Below are positions 9,791 to 21,865 of a stretch of DNA of 64,000 nucleotides, piece by piece. The translations under genes were made by a program, and so were the position numbers. The first letter of the stretch is position 1. Each line of letters begins with the position of its first letter. This DNA comes from Quillaja saponaria (taxonomy: Eukaryota; Streptophyta; Magnoliopsida; Fabales; Quillajaceae). The notes beneath the pieces are model-generated. The model saw nothing but the letters and a program-made list of their open reading frames with translations. It searched no databases and was not told where the DNA came from. The stretch spans positions 3,100,001-3,164,000 of the forward strand of contig CM055609.1 in the NCBI GenBank assembly GCA_029379385.1, written 5' to 3'.

Positions 9791-11847
9791 ATGAATAGGA
9801 GGCAGCAGAAGGCGTTGAAAATGGGTATGGGGATGATGGGTTTGTGTCTAGCTGGTTACATAGTTGGCCCACCGTTGTATTGGCAACTCGGCGAGGCCAT
9901 TGCCGACGGTCTCCGCCACACCTCCTCTTCTTCTTGTCCTCCTTGCTTCTGCGATTGCTCGTCCGAACCCCTTCTCTCTATTCCAGATGGTAATGCTTCT
10001 CCCTTTTCTGTCATTTGATGAAATGTAGAAATAGAAAACTGAGGTGTCATCTGGGGTTATAGTTTTTTTTTTCCTCAATTTGCATTTCATTGCTTAGAGA
10101 AGGCGTCCTCTTTAATTCAGAGTAACATAAATGTAATTTGGATTTCGTGCCAACAGGGTTCATTAGGATTTGTAGCAACTTAATCTTGGCATGAATAAGA
10201 AGTATCAGGAGTAATAAATCCAGTCTAAACTATATTACAGTCTATGCCCAATTACTTCCTAGTACTGAAAGTTGATTTTTTTCAGCTCCCCTTAGTGGGT
10301 TGGGGGGTGAGGTGTTGAAATTTGTAGTTTTGAAGTGATAGAATTTTGGCATTTACAGGAACAAGAAACAGGTAATTTACTTAAACATTTTCTTACATGT
10401 TTTATGTGACCAGAAATCTGGTCAAGAGATACACTTTTGCAATAACCACTCAACTTAAAAGCTTAAGTCGTTAGATGAGTCTCGTGACTGATTTGTTAAT
10501 CTCTATGACATAGAAGACACAAACTTGATGGGGTACTCTTTCCAAAAGAGGCAGCAGGTTTTGCATGTTCTGCCCACTGTGCTCTTACAAGTTCAAGTTG
10601 AGAATTTCTTTTGGCTCTGTGAATGTTATATGCTGAACTAAGCCATTAGTTGGTAGATTTTCAGTCATCTTTGAAAGCTGGGATGTCAACTGTTAATTGT
10701 GTGCTTCTACCTTTTTTTTGACTGCAGGTTTGAGCAACAACTCCTTTATAGGTTAGATTTTCTTTCCATATTACATTTAGAGAAAGGTCAGGTGTATACT
10801 CATCTGTTATGATGCCTACTGTTATGATGCCTACTTCTGTATATTTTCTGTATTGATATTTTGGCCTTGTAAATAGAGATCAGAAGCTTGGAGTAGGATA
10901 AGTAATATCTGCAGCATCCATATATGAAGTAAATCCTGGCACGCTCTTACCTTAAACATACACTTGATAAATATTTGAAATAAACTATATTGTAGAGGAA
11001 CCTGCTGATTCTTATACTTTCTAAATCAGCCGCTGGTACTGCCCTTTAATTGGTGCTGACCCAATAAAAGAAATTGGACTGTAATAACAATATAATAAGA
11101 TTTGATTAAGTTCAAGTAATCCTTACATCAAGGAGATTTCTGCAATCTAGATTACTTTACCTGGGTGACTGAAGTTGACCACTGATTCTCTCAGCTCCAT
11201 TGTAACAACAGGGAATTAATTCACCGATACATTAAAACTTGAAACACTAACCCGAATTTATGATGGCATTTGACAATCAGAAGATTCATGAATCACCAAG
11301 ATTTCCTAGTGGTCCGTAATCATGCCAGGAAGATATGTCCAGTGGGCTTGTGTATATATGGTTGAATATGTTTCAAAGTAGTCTTACTTCAAATATGATA
11401 TCATACTTCACGTTCGTCTGGTATAAAAGGAATTATGATATGTTTACTCGGTAGTGCACAAATTTATACTTAATAGTTTATTTATCCTTCATCCATGAAT
11501 AATCCCGCAAATTTGGTGTATTTGTAGACTGTATGAAGCACGACCCTGTTGTGAGCGAAGAAATGGAGAATAGTTTTACGGATCTGTTATCTGAAGAAGT
11601 GAAGCTAAGGGAAGTTGAAGCTCTGGACAATCAGCACCGTGCTGACATGGCGCTTTTAGAGGCTAAGAAAATGGCATCACAGTATCAGAAGGAGGCTGAC
11701 AAGTGCAATTCAGGGATGGAGACATGTGAGGAGGCTAGGGAAAAGGCAGAAGCATCACTTGAAGCACAACGAAAGTTAACTGCATTATGGGAGCTCAGGG
11801 CTCGGCAGAAAGGATGGAAAGATGGTGCCACTAAGTCTCATGCTTAG
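9791..11847 (+). CDS. DUF1068 membrane protein, three exons
   Basis: The exons are 9791-9989, 10728-10751 (a 24-nt microexon) and 11528-11847. All junctions are GT-AG and the joined frame is exact: 180 residues, close to the Arabidopsis members (At4g04360, At2g32580). The N-terminus is basic and then has one membrane segment ('MGMMGLCLAGYIVGPPLYW'). A Ser/Cys-rich stretch follows, the microexon supplies 'LSNNSFI', and exon 3 begins 'DCMKHDPVV'. The conserved helical tail includes 'EAKKMASQYQKEADKCNSGM', 'ETCEEAREKAE' and 'LRARQKGWKD', probably coiled coil. Some family members have been tied to endomembrane (Golgi) organisation and salt sensitivity; the biochemical role is unclear. The neighbouring PPR relic and the OSCA gene further on match the Arabidopsis gene order. 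Confidence 0.9.
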
Positions 11848-13013
11848 TTTGAATGACACAATCCCTGTTAATATGTAGAAGCGTGTCATTTAACACACTG
11901 ATCAAATTCAAGTCGTTAATTTATTCATTCTTATATTTGTTGATTTGTTTGGTTGGTTGATATTGTTTACTTCAATGGCAGTTCAAAGTCATCCTTTCTG
12001 CAACAGTTTGCTACTTTACCGAGCTAGTCACTTTCTGAATCTTTAGCAGCTTGAAACTCAACTGTTTTTTATGTCCATTAATTCTTGAATTTCCATCAGT
12101 TAAACTTTCCTAACCTTTGCAGTAAGAAGAGGATGCCACAAAAGCACTTATATTTGCTTTTACTATTAGAATGCTGCCTGTTTCTACATGGCATCTTTCT
12201 AGTTTCTAGCCTAGAATTGCTTTGCTTTATTCGACCCTGCCTCAAAGGACAAGTGGTGCATATATAAAAATGCATCCTCATAAACAAGCACTTGACAGTA
12301 ATTAGAAAAGTAGTTGCTTGTTGGCAAGTTAGGACTTGTCTGCGTTCAAATTAATGTCAAATTTTTTTTTTCTAAGCCACATGCATCTGTACACACGGTA
12401 GCTGCATGACCAATTTTATTAGAAGCAACAAACTTGGAAGCTTTTATTAACTGAGTAGGGCATGAATTGCATTTCCCAGGGCGGCATACTATGAAGAAAC
12501 AGCTTGGGAGCCTTCAACGCTAAATATATCATTATGCTCACAGAAATTCATATGGACAGATGTGTTGTTAACTTGTCATTCTTTTTTATCTCAGATTTCC
12601 AAATGAATGTAAAGCAGTACTTATTTAATGAAAGGCGGCCATCATAAATAAACTTGCGTAATGGGCCTACATTCAGCTATTTATTTGCTCAATCAACTTC
12701 CTGACATAAAGCACAACCACTTGTTTCCAAGAAAGGAAAGATCTCTTCTTTATGAACATGTTATCCGAACTTGAATTATGGCACCAACCTTAAGTAAATT
12801 GTCTCCCATCTTCTGTTTCTCAGTTGTCACTGATCAGAGTAAGGCTGTAATGTTTTTATTATTTGGCCTATGGAGGTAGTTAATGTTACCACTTGAATGA
12901 ACCAGTACCTTTGAGGTTATTCTCTCAAATAACCAAATCTTATATATAAAGTTTCATTCCTCTCTTGGACTACAACTCATGTTCCTGCCGCGAACGCATT
13001 CGAGAGAGAGAGA
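11848..13013. other. Intergenic with peroxidase promoter
   Basis: The 5' part is the DUF1068 3' UTR and the 3' end holds the peroxidase promoter and leader. I see no further gene. The ORF-sized open stretches here lack recognisable content. Confidence 0.55.
12941..12950 (+). promoter_or_regulatory. TATA box of peroxidase gene
   Basis: tatatataaa lies 64-73 bp before the ATG at 13014, giving a leader of about 40 nt if transcription starts some 30 bp downstream. Confidence 0.6.
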
Positions 13014-14218
13014 ATGGGTAGGTTTTTTCTGCTAACTCTGTTAGCCATAGTGTTTATGGTGGTGCCACTTGCATTTGGAATTCGAAAATCCCAACTTGCA
13101 TACGACTACTACAAGTTTTCATGCCCAAATTTGATACCAATAGTAAAGAGAGAAATGCTAAGTATTTTCTTAACTGATGTTTCTGCACCAGCAGCCTTTC
13201 TCAGGCTCATGTTTCATGATTGCCAAGTTCAGGTAATTGCTTGTGACTTTCAAATATAACATTTCCTAATGGTTAATACTTAATACTCTCATTTCTTTCC
13301 TCTAGCTGCTTGTGCATACATATTCACATTTGGAGGTTTGATTATCATACAGGGATGTGATGCATCAATTCTGTTAGATTCCAGTTACCAGACAGTAAAC
13401 TCTGAAATGGTTTCTCCTAGAAACTTTGGCATCAGAAAGAGGGAAACGATTGGTCATATAAAATCAATTTTGGAAGATGAATGTCCTGGGCAGGTGTCTT
13501 GTGCTGATATAATTATTTTAGCTGCTAAGGAATCAGTATTCTTTACTGGAGGACCCCAAATTGAGATTCCTCTGGGAAGAAAAGACTCTACTACTTGCAG
13601 TTTCTTGGAGGCTGATGCTAAGCTTCCTGCACCATCAATAACGGTTGATGAATTATTCGCCACCTTCATTTCTACAGGAATGAACATTGAAGAATCAGTT
13701 GCCATCATGGGTAATAGATTATTAACATAAACATGTTTACTTTATACCCCCTTTTTGTATCAATATTATAAAAACAAAAAAACAATGACATAAAAATTAT
13801 TTTCTTTTTGTTTATGGCAGGAGCGCACACACTGGGTGCCGGACACTGCATAAACATTGTTAGCAGACTGTATGAACCACAACCTGGGGACAGAATGAAT
13901 TTTGGGTTTGAAACATTGCTAAGACTTGCATGCCCAACTAAAATCCCCCTAACAAATGTAACATTTGTGCACAATGATGTGACGCCTTTGATTTTTGATA
14001 TCCACTATTACAGGGATGTTCTAATGGGTAGGGGCTTGTTTAGTATTGACTCAAGAATCTCAAGAGATCCTCGCACTGCACCTGTCGTTAACCGGTTTGC
14101 TATTGATCAGAACTACTTCTTCCAGGTCTTCTCTTCTGCATTTGTTAAGCTTTCCTCTGCAAATGTTCTAACCAAAGGGCAGGGTGAGGTGCGGAGGCAA
14201 TGCAACTGTGTGAACTAA
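13014..14218 (+). CDS. Class III peroxidase (PER29-like), three exons
   Basis: This is a secretory plant haem peroxidase that uses H2O2 to oxidise phenolics in the wall or vacuole. The exons are 13014-13232, 13353-13710 and 13821-14218; the joined frame is exact and encodes 324 residues. A signal peptide (about residues 1-22) precedes 'YDYYKFSCPNLIPIVKRE'. Exon 1 ends with the distal haem motif 'RLMFHDCQVQ' (catalytic Arg and His) and exon 2 opens with 'GCDASILLDSS'. 'ECPGQVSCADIIILAA' follows, and the proximal haem-ligand motif 'GAHTLGAGHC' spans the exon 2/3 junction. The C-terminus 'FVKLSSANVLTKGQGEVRRQC' is typical. 'CQVQ' instead of the usual 'CFVQ', and 'FGIRKR', are features I associate with the Arabidopsis PER29 branch. 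The gene appears functional. Confidence 0.93.
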
Positions 14219-14854
14219 CAAATTGCAAAAGCTCCTTTAGGTGATGGCAAAGGTGCAAGTACTTGTTCATCATAAATATATTGTAGTCACAGACGATTAT
14301 ACTTCTTGATGCTTGTCAAACTTCTTGTAAGAGACTCTTTCTGCAACCAGATTAGGCTTCAGAAGAACCTCCACCACTGTCCATAAGCATATTGCAACTA
14401 CGCACCCAAAGTTTAATATATTCCATGTATCAGATTTTACTTTCTTACACACAAAATATAAGGTTGCGCCTCACACTACCAACTTGTCTGCATTTCAACA
14501 AAATAAAAAACTACTGGCATTCTGAAAGATCATTACAATAGTGTAATGCTTTTACAAAGTATAACATTATTAAATAATGAAGGAAGCAGATCGCAAGGCT
14601 ACAATCATAAGTACTATACAAGGTGATAAGACCACTCACTATATATTTATGCCAGATGGAATATTACAACCTCATCTTGCTACTCATCTTCCTAATTAAC
14701 TAATTCTGCCGCACTACATTCTTTTGGTCTTCAAAACCTGGTGTGTATAGTATGTCATATCTTTGAACTTGTGGCGGTTTCCACTTTCAGTGAGAAGTAC
14801 ACTTTTTTAGGTGGGTCAGTTTGTGGTCAAAGAGCAATAACAACAGAGCATGAG
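14219..14854. other. Convergent intergenic space, 3' UTRs
   Basis: This lies between the 3' ends of the peroxidase (+) and the GT14 gene (-). I see only AT-rich untranslated-type sequence. Confidence 0.55.
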
Positions 14855-17800
14855 TCATGGGGGCGCATCTAATAAAGCCGCAGTATCAAAGCGGCCAACT
14901 ACTCCCTCGCTCAGAAGGCGCATAGCAGCTCCCAGAGAGAATTTCCTTGCAAACAGAAAACAGGGAACAGATGTTGAATTGGAACGGCACCATTCTGCTC
15001 TGGACTCAGCCGCATAGTATACATGGTTGATGTCCTGATACATGGAGCAATAAAAATCAAACACCAAAACTAACAGTAGGAGGAAAAGAGATTTACACAA
15101 AAACCATGCATTATGCTATTGAAGCTAACAGAGCGAGAGCATTTTATGGTCAAGGAAACACCTGGTCATGGACAACATTTGTGTTGCACAACTTAATAGT
15201 GACATAGCACAAAAAAAAGAATTGTGAGGATCAAAATAATGTTTTCCAAAGGAGTAAAAAACGGGCAATCTTCTTCTCCATCATCTTCACTTTACATTTT
15301 ATTCATGTGTTACAACAAAATAGAATTTCAATATAAATCAAGTGAGTCTGTATAATGATATAACCTTTATTTTCTTGATATTTCGTGGGCCAGCATTCCC
15401 ATAAGTGAATGTAAGGGGATGCCAGCCTTTATTCTCCATTTTAGTTGCAGACTGGTTCCACAAGGTATAAGTCAACGTTCTTCTTTCAAGTTCACCTTCA
15501 AGGCCATGCATCTAAGGACAAAGCACAATAAACGGGAAAAATTATCAGAATTTCTGTTGGAACGCACCATATTGATAGCCAATCCACAGAGAACTATAGC
15601 TATAGATACTTCGATCAATATTAGTAGTACACAAAGTAAAAAGGAGAAAGACTATTAGTTTGGACTGGCTAAAAGTTTAATATCTGTTCTCACAAACTGA
15701 AGGAGATAATAGGGGGAAATAACATGAGCAATAACTTACCACAAGCAATGTCGGCATGTAGTGTTCATCTGGGATACAATTGTGCTGCTTCTGAAGTTTC
15801 TACACTTGTAGGCCAAATCAGACCACCTTATTGCTCATATAAAGAGATATAAAATATATTCTTTGATCATAAGTTGACCATATTATCAAAGATAGTAACC
15901 AAAGTAAGAAACTCCGATATAACATGTTCGTGCACATACATCGGTTTATTCAAAGGAGCACATAGCATGACTCCAAAAAGAAATTGAAAAAGATACATAA
16001 AAAGGGGATAGAGAAGACCCACTCACCCAGTATAGAACCTTTAGTAAATGAACGCATTAAAAGCATGTTTTAAAAAAAATTCCCATGATAAACCCCTCAC
16101 AGCAAGTGTGCTTGAACCCCTGATCTTATAATACTCCACCTTTGTTCTTAAGGGGAAAGGAGGTGATATTGCACTAATTCATTGGCTAATAATAACAACG
16201 AGGATATACAGAAAATAAACTACCTATTTTAGCATTGCAGCCGTACATTTGCTACAAGTTTATGCCAAGAACAAATTTTCGCTATATGCTACATAGATAA
16301 TGATATCTGCATACATGGAAATATATACATATAGTCAGGAAAGTTTCTTAACTCCGCCAGAGTTCACTCTGCCGGTCCCAAGCCCAGAAAAAAGGAGGAG
16401 AGTTATGATAGGTTGACGACCAGCATAAAACTAGTTAAATCCTATGAAGATGAATCCTACCGAATATTCATCGGGGCATAACTCTCTTAGCAACGCGCTG
16501 CATCAAACCCCGGATGTAGTAAGAAATGAGCAAATGTTAGGTCGTCACATCCTTGGTGGTGCACACCCGATGCCCGAGGGTGGTGCAAAATGAGTAAGGG
16601 TTCTCGCATCGATAGCAAGTGCGGGTAAAGAAACTAGTCCAAGAAAAGATTCGTATAGCTACTTGAAACATAGAGACTCTTACTAGTAAATTGAGAGAAC
16701 TAGTAGATACTATGTGTAGAAGGAGGATTAGTATTGTTTGCTTGCAAGAAACTAAGTGGGTAGGAGAAACGGCTAGAGATACAGAAAGAATGGAATTCAA
16801 GTTATGGTACACCGGTAAGAATAGAAATAAGAATGGAGTTATGATTATTGTAAATGAAAATTTAAAAGACGATGTGGTGAGACTCAAGAAGGCATTTTAG
16901 GATGACTTAGACAAGGTAGTCCAAGAAGTACCGTAGGAGATAAACTTTTTATTGGAGGAGATTTGAACGACCATGTAGGATATACTAATGAAGGTTTTGA
17001 AAGAGTGCATGGCAGTTTTGGTTATGGAGATAGGAATGAAGGTGGAGAGTCCATTCTAGATTTAATGATTGCGTACGACTTGATTATAACCAGCACATTC
17101 TTTAAGAAACGAGAGTCGCATTTAGTCACCTTTAGTAGCGGGCCTAATAAGAGTCAAATAGATTTTGTTCTGACAAGTAAGGTTGATAGAGTGTTGTGTA
17201 AGGATTGTAAGGTCATACCCGGTGAGTGTTTAGTATCTTAGCACAAACTTTTGGTGATGGAAGTTGGCATTAAGTGCTGGAAGAAAACGCATAGAAGAAA
17301 TAAATGTAGTAGGACTAGATGGTGGAATTTGAATGGAGGGAAGATAGCTATTTTTAAAGAAAAGATGTTACATGGTGATCCATGAATTATGGATGGCGAG
17401 CCTAATATGATTTAGGATAGGATGGCGAGTCATATTAAGAATATGGCTAGAGAGGTGTTATGAGAAAGTAAAGGATGTGGACCACCAACTAAGGAGATAT
17501 GGTGATGGAATGAAGAAGAATCAACAAGCTATTAAATTTAAAAAAGAGTGTATAAAAGATTACACCAATGTAGAAATGAAGATAACTATAAATGTTTTCA
17601 ACAAACTAGAAAATATGCTAAGAAAGCAGTTAGAGAAGCTAGAGGTAAAGCTTGTGAATGACTTTATCAAAAGTTAGAGACAAATGATGGAGAAAATGAT
17701 ATTTATAATATTTCTAAACAAAGGGAAAGAAGAACTAGAGACTTAAATCGTATTAAGTGTATTAAGGATGAGGAGGACAAGATTTTAGTTAAGGGAGACG

Positions 17801-20800
17801 AGATTAATGAGAGATAACGAACTTATTTCGATAACTTATTTAATGAAAATTCAAGGGTTGATGTTGGAGAATTAGACGACGCCTTCGATGATACGAACCA
17901 TAGATTTGTTTGTCAGATTAGAGCTCAGGAGGTTAAAGAAATTATTCATAAGATGAAGAATGGTAAGGCAATGGGTCTGGATAATATCCCTATAGAAGTT
18001 TGGTGATGCCTAGGAGATATTGGCTTAAATTGGCTCACAAATCTTTTTAACAAGATTTTAGTGACCAAGAATATGCCTGATGAATGGAGAAAGAATACGT
18101 TGATCCCTAAGAATAAAGGAGGCATTCAAAGATGAACGAACTATCGAGGAATAAAACTTATAAGTCATACAATTAAGCTGTGGGAAAGAGTGATTGAGCG
18201 TAGGCATAGAAATGAGACTCTAGTTTCTAAGAATCAATTTTGCTTTATGCCGGGAAGATCCACAATGGAAGTTATTTCTTACTTAGGAGACTAATGAAAA
18301 AATATAGAGAAAAGAAAAAGAATCTTCATATGATCTTTATTGATCTAGAAAAAGTGTATGATAAATTGCCAAGACAAGTTTTGTGGTGGGTTTTAGAAAA
18401 GAAGAAAGTTTCAACTAAATATGTAGAAGTTATTAAAGATATGCATGAGAGTAATGACTTAGGTGCAGACCGTAAATAGTCTGACTGGAGAGTTTTCGAT
18501 TATGATAGGTGTTCATTAAGGTTCATCTATAAGCCTTTACCTATTTGTTTTAGTCATAGATGAACTTACATATGCTATTCAAGATAGGGCTCCGTAGTGT
18601 ATGTTATTTGCTGACGATATCGTGTTGGTAGACAAAACTAGAGAAGGTTTAAATTCCAAATTAGAATTGTGAATAAACGCGTTAGAATCTAAAGATCTTA
18701 GGTTAAGTCGAACAAAAACCGAGTATCTAGAACGCGATTTCAGTGACGCTAGAGAAGCCGACTGAAATAAATTTGGATGGTTAGGTAATTCCTACAAATG
18801 ATGTGTTTAAGTATTTAAGTTCATTTATACAAAAAGATAGAGCGATTGAGCATAATTTGAACTATAGGATCTAAGTAAGGTGGGTGAAATAACGAAGTGC
18901 TTCGAGTGTTTTATGTGATCTAAAATCCCAAATAGGTTGAAAGAAAAATTTTATAAGACGGCAATAAGACCGATTGTGTTTTATGGTATTGAATATTTGG
19001 TAGCTGAGAAATAACATTCACATAAGATGGGAGTAACCGAAATGATAATGTTGAGATGGATGACTGGACATACTAGGAATGATAGAATACGAAATATGGA
19101 GATTCGTAAGAAGTGGAGGGTAACACTTATTGAGGAGAAAATAAGAGAAAATCACCTACGTTGGTTTAGACATATCCAATGTTGGCCTATAAACGCCGTA
19201 ATTAAGAAATGTGATTTAGTACAGGTGGTCAATGCTAAACATGGTAGAAAGATACCAAAACTTACTTAGAGGAAGTCATTGAAAAAAGATTCATATAACC
19301 GACCTTAACAAGTTTAGAATTTAAGACTTAGTTGAGTTAAATTAAGTCAGGAAAATTTCTTTATTTTTCTTTTCGTAAAGAAAAAGGGATGAAAGATCAC
19401 TTACAATATTAAGCTTTCCTTTGCTAGCATCTACTGGTGGACGTCTCTGCAAAAATGAGGAGCAACTAAGATTGATTTTGTTTCGATAATCACATTACAG
19501 ACTTGAACATAGTCCTATCCTGTACAAGTGTATGATGTAATATTGGATTATGAACTCACTAGGATAAAGAGAAAAGGGCGAAAAAGAAAAAGGCAAAACA
19601 CTAATGTCTATGAAGGTTATATGAGTTTGGAATATAACCTACTTACCAAAACGATGATATAGTTAATTCAAGGACCAAAAAAGAGATGAAATGAAAAATA
19701 GCACATAAACTAATTGGTCTACCTTGCAAAATCTCTTAAAAATTGAAAGGAAAACCTCATCATCTACAATGACTTCTGCATGGCTACGAACTAAGGTGAT
19801 CCACTGAAATTGCCAATAAATTCAAGATCAGTGTCAAATTCAATACTTTTAGTAATCACTGATGAAAATAATCTCCATTGACATACTCATACAACACAAC
19901 CAAGCAATAGACAGAACCATAGACAAACATAAAATTATGAAAGAAATTATGGAGATCATAAGGAGAATAACATTAAATGCATCAAAAGGAATCAAAGATA
20001 ATATAAATAACCTGTGAACCTTTACGCCATTTTTTCCTTGCTATTTTCGGTGACATTTTTGGATTGTAGCGGCCTTCTTTCACATCAAGAAAGCTGCCAT
20101 AAAAACTACTACATGGATCACAGGCCTTACAACTTCAATTTACTCAAGGGTCAATACATAATGGCTAATGCAATTATAAATTTCTTATTAAGAAAGCGAT
20201 TTTTAGTAAGATGAAAATGGAAATGAAATTTTAGGGAGGGCGTGATAATGGGTAATGTATCAAAAATAAATGCATGTCTTGATACATTACACACTTCTAC
20301 TCCATTTTCACATCCGTCAAGCATAACCTAAGAGTGAGACATGTATAAAAAATCAGTACTAAGAACATCAATTAAAGCCCTCATATACCTGTCAACAAAA
20401 CTCCTTTGGGAAGCCATCACATAGTTGTATATGTAGCTGAAGTTGTATAGAGGAACACAACTGCAATAGAGGAAGGAAGAAACTGAGATTTTTTAAAGGA
20501 CAAAAGAAAAGCAAAGAGAATAGCTTGTAGGCAAAAACCTAAGAGAAACTCAGTTTCAAAATGCAAGAATTCCTATTATTGTCAATTAAAAGGCAAAAAT
20601 GGTAATTGTAATGGAAAAGAAAATTTTATGTTTCAAAGAATACCAAAGCAGAACAAGAAAAAACTTTAAGTCAGATAAATCTTTTGAATCTTTGAAATCT
20701 CAATACAAAGGGAAACTCATTAATTGCAGTACTATTGTCAAATAGAAGGAAAATAAATAAATCATTCACAATGGCAACAACACAAACCTGTCCGAGAGGA

Positions 20801-21865
20801 GAACAAATCTTTGATTTGCGGGTTCTTCTAAAGCTGCTGTGAGTAACAACCTCTCTGCCTCAATCATACTTGATTCTCCCCATAAAACCTAAAATATTCA
20901 ACCACTCAACTCACAATCACATACAGAACAATAACATAACAAAAAAAGCGGCAGGACATTAGGGTAAACATAATCAGCAGAACTCAAACTCATGGAAAAT
21001 ATTAAAGAAAACAGCAGGAAAATCAAAAAAAAAAATTTCCCTTATCTAGGTTGACTCCCAATTGATCCTCATACTTCTGTTTAGTTATAATGGTTTAGAT
21101 AAGCATATAGTTAGATTTTTCTTCCAAACAGTTAACATTTCAACCCACTAACTAATTGAACTTTCGAGTTTCACTGGTTGTCAAGAAATATAGGATAGTG
21201 GAAATTTTTAAACTTAGATTAGAAATTCACACAAATTAGCACCAGCCACCAACAAATACAATCATTAAACTCTACTCTCGTCCGAATTTTTAGCTTTCTT
21301 ATTGCTTCAACTTCTACGGTAAAGTTACCAATATCCTTTTGTTTTTTAGCTTCCAAAAAGTAAAGTTGTTGGCTTTGATGATAATCACCTGAATGCTATT
21401 GCTCAATTGTCGACCATAAAAGAAATGCGACCTCGTTGTAGACTCATCGAACACAAACCCAGGCGCCGAATGAATATAAATCGAGAAATTCGCCACGTCA
21501 GCATTCTGAAAACCCCATTTTAAATTTTAAACATCAACAACCATCAATTTTTCCTGGGAAAGTCGGAGAAAATTAAGACAAAATAAACGAACCTCGAAGA
21601 AGCTTCCCCAGAGAAAATCGAGAGGGAGGTTGCGACAGGCGAGAAACAGGAAAGCGATCTTGGCACGACCATGAAATTCCTCATGTGAATATCTTATGCG
21701 CGTCAATGGAGTTGAGAAGGAAAGGTCGGCGGGTTGGTAATGAAACCTGAAGAGAGCAAAGACGCAGAGAGATGCAGAGAAGGTGATGACAAGCTTCCAG
21801 CTGAACCAGATGACGTGGCGTCCTACTATTGGTGACGGTTTCTTCGTCATGGCTCTTCCTACCAT
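14855..21865 (-). CDS. GT14 / BC10-like glycosyltransferase (core-2/I-branching family), ten exons
   Basis: The exons, 5' to 3', are 21593-21865, 21389-21505, 20788-20888, 20389-20460, 20012-20093, 19723-19803, 19405-19446, 15740-15799, 15365-15511 and 14855-15034. All have GT-AG borders and sum to exactly 385 codons (384 residues). The first ATG is at 21865; a second in-frame ATG at 21850 ('MTKKPSP') is possible. The protein is a type II Golgi form: a membrane anchor near residues 28-45 ('WKLVITFSASLCVFALF'), then 'KIAFLFLACRNLPLDFLWG', 'FSIYIHSAPGF', 'ERLLLTAALEEPANQRFVLL', 'SDSCVPLYNFSYIYNYVM', 'FLDVKEGRYNPKMSPKI', 'KWRKGSQWITLVRSHAEVIV', 'KQHNCIPDEHYMPTLL' and 'WCRSNSTSVPCFLFARKF'. Rice BC10 is the studied relative (wall cellulose and arabinogalactan); the donor and acceptor here are unknown. 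Intron 7 is 3.6 kb because it contains an antisense RTE LINE. Confidence 0.92.
16333..16349 (+). repeat. Left target-site duplication of the RTE LINE
   Basis: agtcaggaaagtttctt here matches agtcaggaaaatttctt at 19345-19361 with one mismatch in 17 bases. The two copies flank the LINE exactly. Confidence 0.85.
16350..19344 (+). mobile_element. RTE-type LINE retrotransposon, degraded
   Basis: This is a 2,995-bp non-LTR element bounded by a 17-bp target-site duplication. Its 5' region has the usual RTE leader ending near 'gattcgtatagctacttgaa'. The endonuclease part follows with 'RISIVCLQETKWVGE' (16727 on) and, after a short internal deletion near 16900, 'LFIGGDLNDHVGY' and 'SQIDFVLTSKVDRVLCKDC'. 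The reverse transcriptase part includes 'KMKNGKAMGLDNIP' (17950), 'FCFMPGRSTMEVISYL' (18240), 'HMIFIDLEKVYDKLPRQVLW' (18328) and the catalytic 'FADD' motif (18610-18621). The 3' end has the RTE-like tail 'aagacttagttgagtta'. Many in-frame stops and frame changes show that it cannot move by itself. It lies antisense in intron 7 of the GT14 gene, and every host exon remains intact. Confidence 0.9.
19345..19361 (+). repeat. Right target-site duplication of the RTE LINE
   Basis: This is the second copy of the 17-bp duplicated target (agtcaggaaaatttctt), directly after the LINE 3' tail. The single mismatch to the left copy suggests an old but not ancient insertion. Confidence 0.85.

Noticed and set aside
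16350..19344. A separate host gene (craniofacial-development-protein-like endonuclease)
   Set aside because: Database names of that sort usually reflect RTE endonuclease ORFs; the target-site duplication and reverse transcriptase motifs show a LINE.
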